7,780 bases of DNA from positions 5,485 to 13,264 of the forward strand of contig DBZZ01000057.1 of NCBI GenBank assembly GCA_002311315.1. The letters are read 5' to 3'. The stretch comes from Methylococcaceae bacterium UBA1147 (GTDB lineage Bacteria; Pseudomonadota; Gammaproteobacteria; Methylococcales; UBA1147). Below are positions 1 through 5,235 of this stretch, in pieces. The notes beneath the pieces are model-generated. The model was given only the letters and a program-made list of their open reading frames with translations. It did not search any database and was not told where the DNA came from. Every line of letters starts with the position of its first letter. Positions within the stretch are counted from its first letter, which is position 1. The position numbers and the translations under genes were made by a program.

Positions 1-2
1 AG

Positions 3-290
3 ATGAAAAACGTTATTTACTTCATTTTATCGTTAGTTTTTTTAACAGGATTTACAGGGGAAAAGGTAGTCACAGATCTACAAGACAGAGGTGGGGTGAA
101 GTACGAAAAAAACACAGAAGAACCGTTTACAGGGAAGTACATGAAATACTATGGAGACGGACAGAAGAAGTTAGAGGAAAACTACAAGGGTGGAAAGTTA
201 GAAGGATTTTCGACCGGATGGTTTGAGAACGGACAGAAGCATTGGGAAGGGAACTACAAGGATGGTAAGAAAGACGGGCATTGGATTTAA
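3..290 (+). CDS. MORN-variant (YwqK antitoxin-like) repeat protein, truncated by an in-frame stop
   Basis: The 95-residue product begins with a Lys plus a hydrophobic stretch (residues 4-18, rich in I, F, L and V), which looks like a Sec signal peptide and supports the ATG at base 3, although only two bases precede it. The mature part carries 24-residue repeats of the W/Y-[FY]-x-[ND]-G-Q-K...NYK-[DG]-GK type: unit 1 at residues 49-72 and unit 2 from 73. This is the pattern of MORN_2/YwqK-family 'antitoxin' proteins, common as small secreted proteins of unknown role. The TAA at 288-290 falls exactly on the 24th codon of unit 2, and the frame continues with a third unit (W-F-E-N-G-N...) to a TGA at 417-419. 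The intact gene was therefore probably about 138 codons. Base composition is AT-richer than the genes after 790, suggesting acquisition from elsewhere. No toxin gene is visible beside it, so an antitoxin role is not supported; the family match is from pattern recognition only. Confidence 0.7.
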   Translation: MKNVIYFILSLVFLTGFTGEKVVTDLQDRGGVKYEKNTEEPFTGKYMKYYGDGQKKLEENYKGGKLEGFSTGWFENGQKHWEGNYKDGKKDGHWI

Positions 291-362
291 TGGTTTGAGA
301 ACGGAAACATCACCAAAACCGTGACGTATAAGAATGGTAAGGAAGTCCAATGTTCGGGGGGA
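147..362 (+). repeat. Three 72-nt (24-codon) tandem repeats in the MORN-variant gene
   Basis: Units start at about 147, 219 and 291. A 15-nt string beginning TGGTTTGAGAAC is identical at 219-233 and 291-305, and AACTACAAGG recurs at 180-189 and 252-261, each pair exactly 72 nt apart. The third unit is more diverged in its second half. The spacing matches the 24-residue protein repeat, so this is a coding repeat that could also recombine. Confidence 0.75.
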
Positions 363-419
363 CTTTGTAAGTACCAAAAAGGGAAGGTTTCCTTAACTGG
401 AACCCCCGTTTTGTACTGA
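291..419 (+). pseudogene. 3' remnant of the MORN-variant gene beyond the premature stop
   Basis: Reading on in the same frame after the TAA gives 42 further sense codons and a TGA. They begin with W-F-E-N-G-N and contain Y-K-N-G-K-E-V, so they clearly continue the repeat as a third, more diverged unit. The tail has two cysteines in the C-x4-C segment C-S-G-G-L-C. No frameshift is needed; only one codon is wrong. CAA, GAA and AAA all differ from TAA by one base, and a Gln or Glu at this place would be normal for the repeat. I read this as a nonsense mutation in an otherwise preserved gene. Sequencing error or readthrough remain possible. Confidence 0.6.
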
Positions 420-467
420 CTGACGAGAAGTTTTTAGAGGGTTGTGAATACTGGATTAAAGGAACCG

Positions 468-488
468 GTTGTTGTTGTTGTTGTTGTT
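468..488 (+). repeat. GTT trinucleotide microsatellite, 7 units
   Basis: Seven perfect GTT units are followed by GG. The tract lies in the AT-rich stretch downstream of the broken repeat gene. One frame across it gives a Val run inside a tiny GTG-started ORF (about 444-554), and another gives a Cys run. Neither looks like a known protein, so I treat the tract as a simple repeat with no assigned function. Confidence 0.8.
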
Positions 489-573
489 GGAGGGTGTAAA
501 GTGTCGTTAATTTCCGGTTGGACTACCAAGAACAACCTATATTCTTTGTATATGTAATTGGTTTAATTTTTAC

Positions 574-602
574 TTGGGTTGGATGGAGTGAAGTTTTATA
601 AA
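574..602 (+). promoter_or_regulatory. Weak candidate sigma-70 promoter
   Basis: TTGGGT (574-579), a 17-nt spacer and TATAAA (597-602) would start a transcript near 609 and give a leader of about 180 nt before the DUF6394 gene. The -35 half matches only three of six consensus bases, and AT-rich DNA yields such pairs by chance. Confidence 0.2.
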
Positions 603-791
603 GATTTTACAAAGTGTCCTAGAACCCAGTAAACACAAGGGGTTCAGGGGTGTTCGTAATTCGAGTACAATCGGAAACCACGGTTATAGTGGCCAGACGG
701 TGATTTTCGGGTCAACCCGGATTGCGTTAGCCCGAATGGTTCAGAACTGGCTGTACACTGTGATGACAACGAGCTCTTGGGGAATGGTTTT

Positions 792-1175
792 ATGAATCTT
801 GAAAAAGTGGTCTTCGGTTTTTTCATCGTACTTGCGCTGACCCTCAATTTCGGGTTTTTCCTCGGAGAAATGGAAAATCCAGCACACCATAGCGTGTACG
901 AATTGTTCGCGGTGATCTTGATAAACCTGATTGCAACCGGGCTTAAGCTCGGTGACCGTTCCCATATCGGCGCGGTATTGCTTTCCACCAGTCTTGTTGC
1001 CGATCTGCAGTTGATCGCGGCAGCCATCTACTGGGCGTTCGTTGAGCACATCACCAATACCGGATTGACTCCGCAAGTCATGGCCAGCATCATCTCTCTG
1101 ACCGGCGGGGCCTTGCTAGCAAACGTTATTTCGGTCGTGATACTGGTCTCAGACACCTTGATGACCCGACACTAA
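792..1175 (+). CDS. DUF6394 family four-helix inner-membrane protein
   Basis: This 127-residue protein is almost entirely hydrophobic. Predicted membrane helices are at about 6-25, 35-53, 58-84 and 96-122, with short polar turns between them (E-M-E-N-P-A-H-H at 26-33, K-L-G-D-R-S-H at 52-58). Its sequence style matches the DUF6394 family, small membrane proteins of unknown function that I recall being encoded beside RCK-type potassium channels. The frame is open upstream to a TTG at 777, but the ATG at 792 is preferred because it gives the family-like M-N-L-E-K-V-V start and has GGGG (779-782) about 9 nt upstream. The channel gene begins 4 nt after the stop, so the two are almost certainly co-transcribed. 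This suggests an accessory subunit or regulator of that channel; that role is inferred from position alone. Confidence 0.8.
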   Translation: MNLEKVVFGFFIVLALTLNFGFFLGEMENPAHHSVYELFAVILINLIATGLKLGDRSHIGAVLLSTSLVADLQLIAAAIYWAFVEHITNTGLTPQVMASIISLTGGALLANVISVVILVSDTLMTRH

Positions 1176-1179
1176 CGGT

Positions 1180-2919
1180 ATGCCCGGATCCCTTGATGTC
1201 GGCAGGGTCGGCGCGGTCGTTGGGCGCCAGATGCGCATGCCGATCATAACCCTGTTAGTGGTTTACGCGGTCGCGGTTGCCGGAATGACCCTGATTCCCG
1301 GACGGGTGGTCGATGGTGAGACGCAGTACATGAGCATTTTCCATGCGTTTTACTTCATGACCTATACTGCGACCACCACCGGTTTCGGCGAAATTCCCTA
1401 CGAGTTCAGCAATGCCCAGAGGATGTGGGCAATCGTTTGCCTGTACGTCAGCGTGGTTGCCTGGTTTTATGCCATCGGCACGATCATTCAGCTGATCACG
1501 AACCCCTATTTCCTACAGGCCCTCGCCGAGCAGAAATTTGCCCGACAGGTCAAGCGACTGTCTTCGCCTTTCTATATTCTCTGCGGTTTCGGCGATACCG
1601 GAAGCCTGCTGGCGCGGGGACTCAGCGATGCCAACATTTCCGCAGTGATTATCGAGTCCGAGGTCGAGCGCCTGAAGGCCTTATTGCTGAGGGATTACCG
1701 CGTCCCGATGCCCGGGTTGTGCGCCGACGCCAGCATACCGAAGCACCTGATCGAAGCCGGACTGCAGCGGTCGAACTGCATCGGGGTCATCATTGTGACC
1801 CGCAACGAGGAAGTGAACCTGCGGATTTCGGTGATGGCGTATGTGCTGAACCCGTCAATCAGGATCGTCGCCATGTCGAAAGTAGGTTTCTACAATGACA
1901 GGATTGCCTCGCTCGGACGTGAGACACATATCGTTGACCCCTTCAGAAGCTTTGCTCGCGGGTTGGCCATCGCCCTGTTTAATCCGAAGACTTACGGGCT
2001 GAACCAATGGATCATCGGGGCACCGGGAGCCAGTCTCAGAAAAACGGTCGTCTTCCCGACCGGAGCCTGGATTATCTGCGGTTATGGCCGGATGGGCCAG
2101 GAACTGCATTACGTCCTATCGAAAAACAACGTTCGGACCGCTGTGATCGATGTTCACGATCCTCCGGCGGAGGTTGATTTTGACTGTTATGTCCAGGGGA
2201 GGGCAACGGAACAGAGCCTGGAGGCGGCCGGGATCGACAAGGCTGTCGGGATACTGATTGCTACCGATGACGATGGTCGTAACCTGGGGATACTGGTCAA
2301 TGCTAGATCCCTGAATCCGGGCCTGTTCACCGTGGTTCGACAGAACCTTCATGAAAATGAAACGGCTTTTCTAGCCGGACAAGCCGACCTCATAATGCAG
2401 CCCTCTCTGGTAACGGCTAGGCGAATTTTCTATTCACTGATTGCCCCGCTTCTGAAACCACTGTTTGAGCACCTCGTCGAATGTGCCAACGAGGGTCAGG
2501 ATATGGTTTCGCAGTTGATGGAGCGTCTGGAGCGTGTCGTGGGCGATGTGCAACCGCACTTGATGACGCTGCGAATTGACCGGTCAAGCAGTGCCGCGGC
2601 CATTGATCTGATCGAAAGCGGCGAGAAACTCTTGCTGGCAGAACTTCTGCAGGACCCGGCGACGCGCGACGGACTGGCCACGGTGCCGCTGGTGGTGCGT
2701 TCGGCAAACGGCGCCGAGATGATCCTTCCGGCTGACGATTACCAGATACAGGAACATGACGAATTTCTTTTCTGCGGCAAGGCGCGCGCTCATTTGCTAT
2801 TGAAGTCGAACCTTCACAACGAGTATACACTGCATTACCTGAAAACCGGTGTGGACAAACCTAGAGGATGGATCGCCAAATGGGTGGTCAGGAAACTGCA
2901 TCAACGCCACAGTGCCTGA
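1180..2919 (+). CDS. Potassium channel protein with two-helix pore and two RCK/TrkA-N domains
   Basis: This 579-residue inner-membrane channel has TM1 at about 20-39, a pore helix at 53-65, a selectivity filter T-T-T-G-F-G-E at 65-71 and TM2 at 83-106, so each subunit has one pore unit and four would form a channel. The cytoplasmic part holds two Rossmann-type RCK (TrkA-N) domains. The first has G136-F-G-D-T-G141 with acidic E159 closing the second strand; the second has G301-Y-G-R-M-G306 with D324. These are the usual nucleotide-binding signatures that gate such channels by NAD(H), nucleotides or ions. Residues ~455-540 resemble an RCK_C-like ligand domain. The filter differs from the textbook T-V-G-Y-G-D by Tyr to Phe and Asp to Glu. 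ATG 1180 follows the DUF6394 stop by 4 nt with little visible Shine-Dalgarno sequence, suggesting translational coupling. Ligand and physiological role (potassium balance, osmotic response) are inferred. Confidence 0.88.
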   Translation: MPGSLDVGRVGAVVGRQMRMPIITLLVVYAVAVAGMTLIPGRVVDGETQYMSIFHAFYFMTYTATTTGFGEIPYEFSNAQRMWAIVCLYVSVVAWFYAIGTIIQLITNPYFLQALAEQKFARQVKRLSSPFYILCGFGDTGSLLARGLSDANISAVIIESEVERLKALLLRDYRVPMPGLCADASIPKHLIEAGLQRSNCIGVIIVTRNEEVNLRISVMAYVLNPSIRIVAMSKVGFYNDRIASLGRETHIVDPFRSFARGLAIALFNPKTYGLNQWIIGAPGASLRKTVVFPTGAWIICGYGRMGQELHYVLSKNNVRTAVIDVHDPPAEVDFDCYVQGRATEQSLEAAGIDKAVGILIATDDDGRNLGILVNARSLNPGLFTVVRQNLHENETAFLAGQADLIMQPSLVTARRIFYSLIAPLLKPLFEHLVECANEGQDMVSQLMERLERVVGDVQPHLMTLRIDRSSSAAAIDLIESGEKLLLAELLQDPATRDGLATVPLVVRSANGAEMILPADDYQIQEHDEFLFCGKARAHLLLKSNLHNEYTLHYLKTGVDKPRGWIAKWVVRKLHQRHSA

Positions 2920-3010
2920 TGTCGTTGGAGAGCTTGGCTGGAGTAGGTCTTTTGAGGGAAGGGCTTCTCTGCCTTATCAAAACCGCCCCCCAGCAGCTGC
3001 TAAAGACTTG

Positions 3011-3040
3011 TTGAATCGATCACAGGTAGTAAACTATGAT
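3011..3040 (+). promoter_or_regulatory. Probable sigma-70 promoter of rraA
   Basis: TTGAAT (3011-3016), an 18-nt spacer and TATGAT (3035-3040) predict a start near 3047 and a leader of about 22 nt. That leader contains a good ribosome binding site, AGGGGA (3055-3060), 8 nt before the rraA ATG. The 149-nt gap after the channel gene also argues for a separate transcription unit. Confidence 0.5.
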
Positions 3041-3043
3041 CGA
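3016..3043. promoter_or_regulatory. Operator-like inverted repeat overlapping the rraA -10 region
   Basis: A perfect 7-bp inverted repeat, TCGATCA (3016-3022) and TGATCGA (3037-3043), has a 14-nt spacer. The half-site centres are 21 bp apart, two helical turns, which suits a dimeric DNA-binding protein, and the right arm covers most of the -10 hexamer. Both arms contain GATC and a third GATC lies at 3046-3049, so adenine methylation could also act here. The binding protein is unknown. Confidence 0.35.
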
Positions 3044-3068
3044 CTGATCTTCCAAGGGGACAAAGAAC

Positions 3069-3554
3069 ATGAGTCTCAAAACAGCGGATCTATGCGACGA
3101 TCATTCTGACAAGGCCGATATCCAGATTGCCGAACCGATCTTTCGCAGCTACGGTGGAAATTCTGCCTTCTCAGGAAAAATCACGACATTGAAGATCTTC
3201 GAAGACAACAGTCTAGTCCGTTCTGCTCTTGAAACGCGGGTCGACAGTCGGGTCTTGGTCGTCGACGGAGGGGGCTCGCACCGATGTGCCTTGATGGGGG
3301 ACAACCTCGCCAGACTGGCGGTGAATAACGGATGGACCGGTGTTGTGGTGTACGGCTGTATTCGTGACTCTGCGGACATCAATGAGATGGCGGTTGGAGT
3401 GCGTGCACTGCATACACACCCCCTGAAAAGCGGTAAGCGTGGTGTCGGTGAACAGGACATCCCGGTTTCCTTTGCCAGTGTGACCTTCAGGAAAGATCAT
3501 TATATCTACGTTGACGAGGACGGAATCATTGTTTCGCCGGAGCCCCTGGCCTGA
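3069..3554 (+). CDS. rraA: RraA family protein (ribonuclease E activity regulator A)
   Basis: The 161-residue length is normal for bacterial RraA, a cytosolic ring-shaped trimer that in E. coli binds RNase E and inhibits its RNA decay activity. Diagnostic segments are R61-V-L-V-V-D-G-G-G-S, G77-D-N-L-A-R-L-A, N-N-G-W-T-G-V-V-V-Y-G-C-I-R-D (86-100), and the C-terminal V-S-F-A-S-V-T-F and Y-V-D-E-D-G-I-I-V-S-P-E-P-L. R99-D100-x2-D103 resembles the metal/substrate motif of the related 4-hydroxy-4-methyl-2-oxoglutarate aldolases, so a metabolic activity (aldolase or oxaloacetate decarboxylase) cannot be excluded. The ATG has a clear AGGGGA Shine-Dalgarno 8 nt upstream, and the start M-S-L-K-T-A-D-L-C-D fits the family. 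The gene has its own probable promoter and is followed after 6 nt by the adenosyltransferase gene. Confidence 0.9.
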   Translation: MSLKTADLCDDHSDKADIQIAEPIFRSYGGNSAFSGKITTLKIFEDNSLVRSALETRVDSRVLVVDGGGSHRCALMGDNLARLAVNNGWTGVVVYGCIRDSADINEMAVGVRALHTHPLKSGKRGVGEQDIPVSFASVTFRKDHYIYVDEDGIIVSPEPLA

Positions 3555-3560
3555 CTGACA

Positions 3561-4115
3561 ATGGGCAACCGGCTTTCAAGGATTTATACCCGTACGGGTG
3601 ACGATGGATCAACCGGGCTGGGTGATGGCAGCCGGGTTGCCAAAGACGACCTCCGTATCGAAGCCTACGGAACCGTCGACGAACTTAATAGTCACCTGGG
3701 CGTGATCCTGGCTCTGAACCTGCCGTCCGAGATCAGTCAGCTGCTGGTAAAAGTCCAGCATCTGCTGTTTAACCTCGGGGGCGAGCTTTGCGTGCCTGAA
3801 ACCCTAGTGATCAAACAGGATCACGTTGACTGGCTGGAAGAATCGCTTGACCGGCTGAATGCGGAACTGCCTTCGCTGCGGGAGTTCATTCTTCCCGGCG
3901 GCAACCTGGCCGCCGCTGTCTGCCATGTGGCGCGGACCGTTTGTCGCCGTTGTGAACGGATCTTGGTTTCCCTGTCCAGGGAGCAGTCTGTCAACCCCAT
4001 GGCATGTACTTTCCTGAATCGCCTTTCCGACCTGCTTTTCGTGGTTGCCCGAGTCCTCGCCCGAGCCGACGGCGAGGAGGTTTTCTGGGACAGGGACCTG
4101 TTGTCCTGGGATTAA
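3561..4115 (+). CDS. PduO-type cob(I)alamin (cob(I)yrinic acid a,c-diamide) adenosyltransferase
   Basis: The 184-residue protein is full length for the PduO/MMAB class, which transfers the 5'-deoxyadenosyl group of ATP to Co(I) corrinoids to make coenzyme B12. The N-terminal ATP-binding segment is plain: T10-R-T-G-D-D-G-S-T-G-L-G21, followed by Y36-G-T-V-D-E-L-N-S44. Later family marks are F109-I-L-P-G-G114, A124-R-T-V-C-R-R-C-E-R133 and N153-R-L-S-D-L-L-F-V161. The fold is a five-helix bundle acting as a trimer with active sites between subunits (family knowledge). It starts 6 nt after rraA with a poor ribosome binding site, so coupling to rraA translation is likely. No other cobalamin gene is in the window, so whether it serves de novo synthesis or salvage cannot be told. 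Symbols differ between genomes (pduO, yvqK), so none is assigned. Confidence 0.92.
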   Translation: MGNRLSRIYTRTGDDGSTGLGDGSRVAKDDLRIEAYGTVDELNSHLGVILALNLPSEISQLLVKVQHLLFNLGGELCVPETLVIKQDHVDWLEESLDRLNAELPSLREFILPGGNLAAAVCHVARTVCRRCERILVSLSREQSVNPMACTFLNRLSDLLFVVARVLARADGEEVFWDRDLLSWD

Positions 4116-4707
4116 CCCCGATTCTGGGTGTTTCGTCTACAGTCGATTCGCTGCTCTGGAATTGAACCCTCACCTTCCTGCCGTGTCCTGAATATTCCGA
4201 TGCAGGCTTTCTGGCTGGGCCCAGTGTTGGATGGGTGATCCGCGCATCGTCCAGGGATCTGCCTACGGTTTAACTGCAATCGTCGTGGTTGTGATCGTGC
4301 GGCCGATGACTTCTATCCTGTTCAAGGCGTCTGTTCATTCCCCATGCCCGGGTTCTCGGCTCGATACAGGAATGACCTGCTGACCTGCATCGGTTAACCA
4401 TGCCAGGTTTTGGAGACTTCCATTCTGTTGTTGCGGCCGACGGTTTTCCTGCGTTGTCCGGTTCATTGATTGTTCACTGCCGAGACAATGGGCGCGTAGC
4501 GCAAGAAGCGGTGGCCCAGAAGCATGTCGCCCCCATTTGCCCGCCGATTCAGACCCATCCTGGCGAGGCTTCTGGCCCTTGAATCTTTGCAGTTTGTCGC
4601 CTCACTCGCCTGCCGGTCTGTAAGCCATGACTTCTTCCCTTTCTTGCTGAATGTGGGTCCTGGGTTTGGAACAGCCCCTCGCCTTAAGTTTCCTCAGTCG
4701 CGCAGGG
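4116..4707. other. Long gene-free region before the mraZ promoter
   Basis: About 590 bases hold no recognisable protein on either strand; a 60-codon ORF at 4400-4582 has no family features or good start context. I see no RNase P RNA core motifs on either strand, although rnpB sits upstream of mraZ in Pseudomonas. Local structures seen: palindrome CTGGGCCCAG (4215-4224), a perfect 8-nt tandem duplication of TGACCTGC (4373-4388), palindrome GGTTAACC (4392-4399), a repeated 9-mer TGCGGCCGA (4298-4306, 4432-4440), and an 8-bp inverted repeat CCAGAAGC/GCTTCTGG (4516-4523, 4568-4575) with a 44-nt loop. No intrinsic terminator with a T-run is visible after the adenosyltransferase gene. It could be a decayed gene, an unrecognised RNA or plain spacer. 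Confidence 0.5.
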
Positions 4708-4736
4708 TTGACTTGATGGATTTTAGTTCCTATAGT
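4708..4736 (+). promoter_or_regulatory. Strong sigma-70 promoter of the dcw operon (upstream of mraZ)
   Basis: TTGACT (4708-4713), a 17-nt spacer and TATAGT (4731-4736) give five of six matches in each hexamer at optimal spacing. Transcription should start near 4743, so the leader is about 35 nt and consists mostly of the MraZ-type boxes. This corresponds in position to the mraZ promoter (Pmra) known from E. coli. Confidence 0.75.
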
Positions 4737-4745
4737 GCAAAATAA

Positions 4746-4775
4746 TGGGAAAAAGTGAAAAAAATTGGTAAAAAA
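4746..4775 (+). promoter_or_regulatory. MraZ-binding boxes, three repeats with 10-nt period
   Basis: TGGGAAAAAG (4746), TGAAAAAAAT (4756) and TGGTAAAAAA (4766) follow one another exactly every 10 nt. E. coli MraZ recognises TGGGN repeats separated by 5 nt, the same 10-nt period. Box 1 is canonical, box 2 degenerate and box 3 close (TGGT). They lie just downstream of the predicted start site and immediately before the mraZ ATG, consistent with autorepression. The A-tracts between boxes are in helical phase and should bend the DNA. No normal Shine-Dalgarno is visible here; GG at 4767-4768 is the best available. Confidence 0.7.
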
Positions 4776-4777
4776 TA

Positions 4778-5227
4778 ATGCTACGGGGTGTAGACGCAAT
4801 CAATCTGGACGGTAAGGGGCGCTTTTCGATTCCTACGAAGTACCGTGCCGTGTTGGAAGATCACTGCGAAAGCAAGCTCGTGGTTACCGCGAACCGCGAG
4901 CGCTTCCTGGTTCTGTATCCGTTGCCTCTGTGGGAGGAAACTGAATGCAAGCTGAAAAAATTGCCAACGCTGAACAAGACAGCCATGCGCTTCAAACGTT
5001 TTATCCTCGGCTACGCGTCGCAGTGTGACTTGGACGGGCACGGACGGGTTTTGTTGCCCGAAAAACTAAGGACCTTCGCAGGGCTTGAAAAACGGATTGT
5101 TCTTTCGAGCCAGATTGACCGGTTTGAAATCTGGTCGGAAGAAGCCTGGGAACAGAGTGTGGATGCATGGCTTGAAGACGATAATCTGGACGAACTGAAA
5201 GAGGTTGCCAGTGATCTGGTTATCTAG
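4778..5227 (+). CDS. mraZ: Transcriptional regulator MraZ
   Basis: The 149-residue product is the usual MraZ length and has both halves of the duplicated AbrB-like fold: D11-G-K-G-R-F-S-I-P19 in the first and D84-L-D-G-H-G-R-V-L-L-P94 in the second. MraZ forms ring-shaped oligomers that bind repeats upstream of its own gene and, in E. coli, repress the dcw cluster; excess is countered by the next gene product, RsmH. The ATG at 4778 directly follows the box array, and M-L-R-G matches the conserved start of the family. The gene heads the operon, and rsmH begins 8 nt after its stop. Confidence 0.96.
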   Translation: MLRGVDAINLDGKGRFSIPTKYRAVLEDHCESKLVVTANRERFLVLYPLPLWEETECKLKKLPTLNKTAMRFKRFILGYASQCDLDGHGRVLLPEKLRTFAGLEKRIVLSSQIDRFEIWSEEAWEQSVDAWLEDDNLDELKEVASDLVI

Positions 5228-5235
5228 GCAGAACC

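Larger units (their letters stand above)
420..791. other. Gene-free region spanning a base-composition change
   Basis: No convincing gene is seen on either strand. The first part (to about 600) is AT-rich and holds the GTT tract and a weak promoter-like pair. From about 650 the composition matches the following genes. A small hairpin, CGGG-TCAA-CCCG, lies near 709-720, with alternative arms TTCGGG/CCCGAA (707-712 and 731-736). The segment must contain the leader of the DUF6394 gene, but I see no strong promoter close to it. Confidence 0.5.

Noticed and set aside
444..554. Tiny GTG-started ORF with a run of seven Val residues
   Set aside because: The Val run is simply the GTT tract, and no ribosome binding site or known motif supports it.
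1..640. Alternative genetic code with TAA read as an amino acid
   Set aside because: TAA is a proper stop for the DUF6394 and adenosyltransferase genes in the same window; a single nonsense change is simpler.
644..1076. Minus-strand ORFs opposite the DUF6394 gene
   Set aside because: They are antisense frames of a clear membrane protein gene, and their products are low-complexity and arginine/serine-rich without a known pattern.
2955..2985. Possible terminator after the channel gene (AAGG/CCTT stem)
   Set aside because: The stem is only four base pairs and is followed by A-rich, not T-rich, sequence.
2849..3109. 86-codon ORF spanning the end of the channel gene and start of rraA
   Set aside because: It overlaps the confident channel gene in another frame, crosses the rraA promoter and has no family features.
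4079..4140. Possible intrinsic terminator at the end of the adenosyltransferase gene
   Set aside because: Only short stems (ACAG/CTGT, ACCC/GGGT) form, with no T-run after them.
4150..4185. Possible tRNA on the minus strand; GGAATTGAACCC looks like a reversed T-arm
   Set aside because: The flanking bases pair in only about two of five T-stem positions, and no matching acceptor stem or D-arm is visible.
4400..4582. 60-codon ORF in the gap before mraZ
   Set aside because: It has no recognisable domain, a poor start context and unremarkable composition; likely a chance ORF.
4116..4777. Possible RNase P RNA gene, expected upstream of mraZ by analogy with Pseudomonas
   Set aside because: Neither strand contains the conserved core such as GAGGAAAGTCC or the universal 3' domain motifs.
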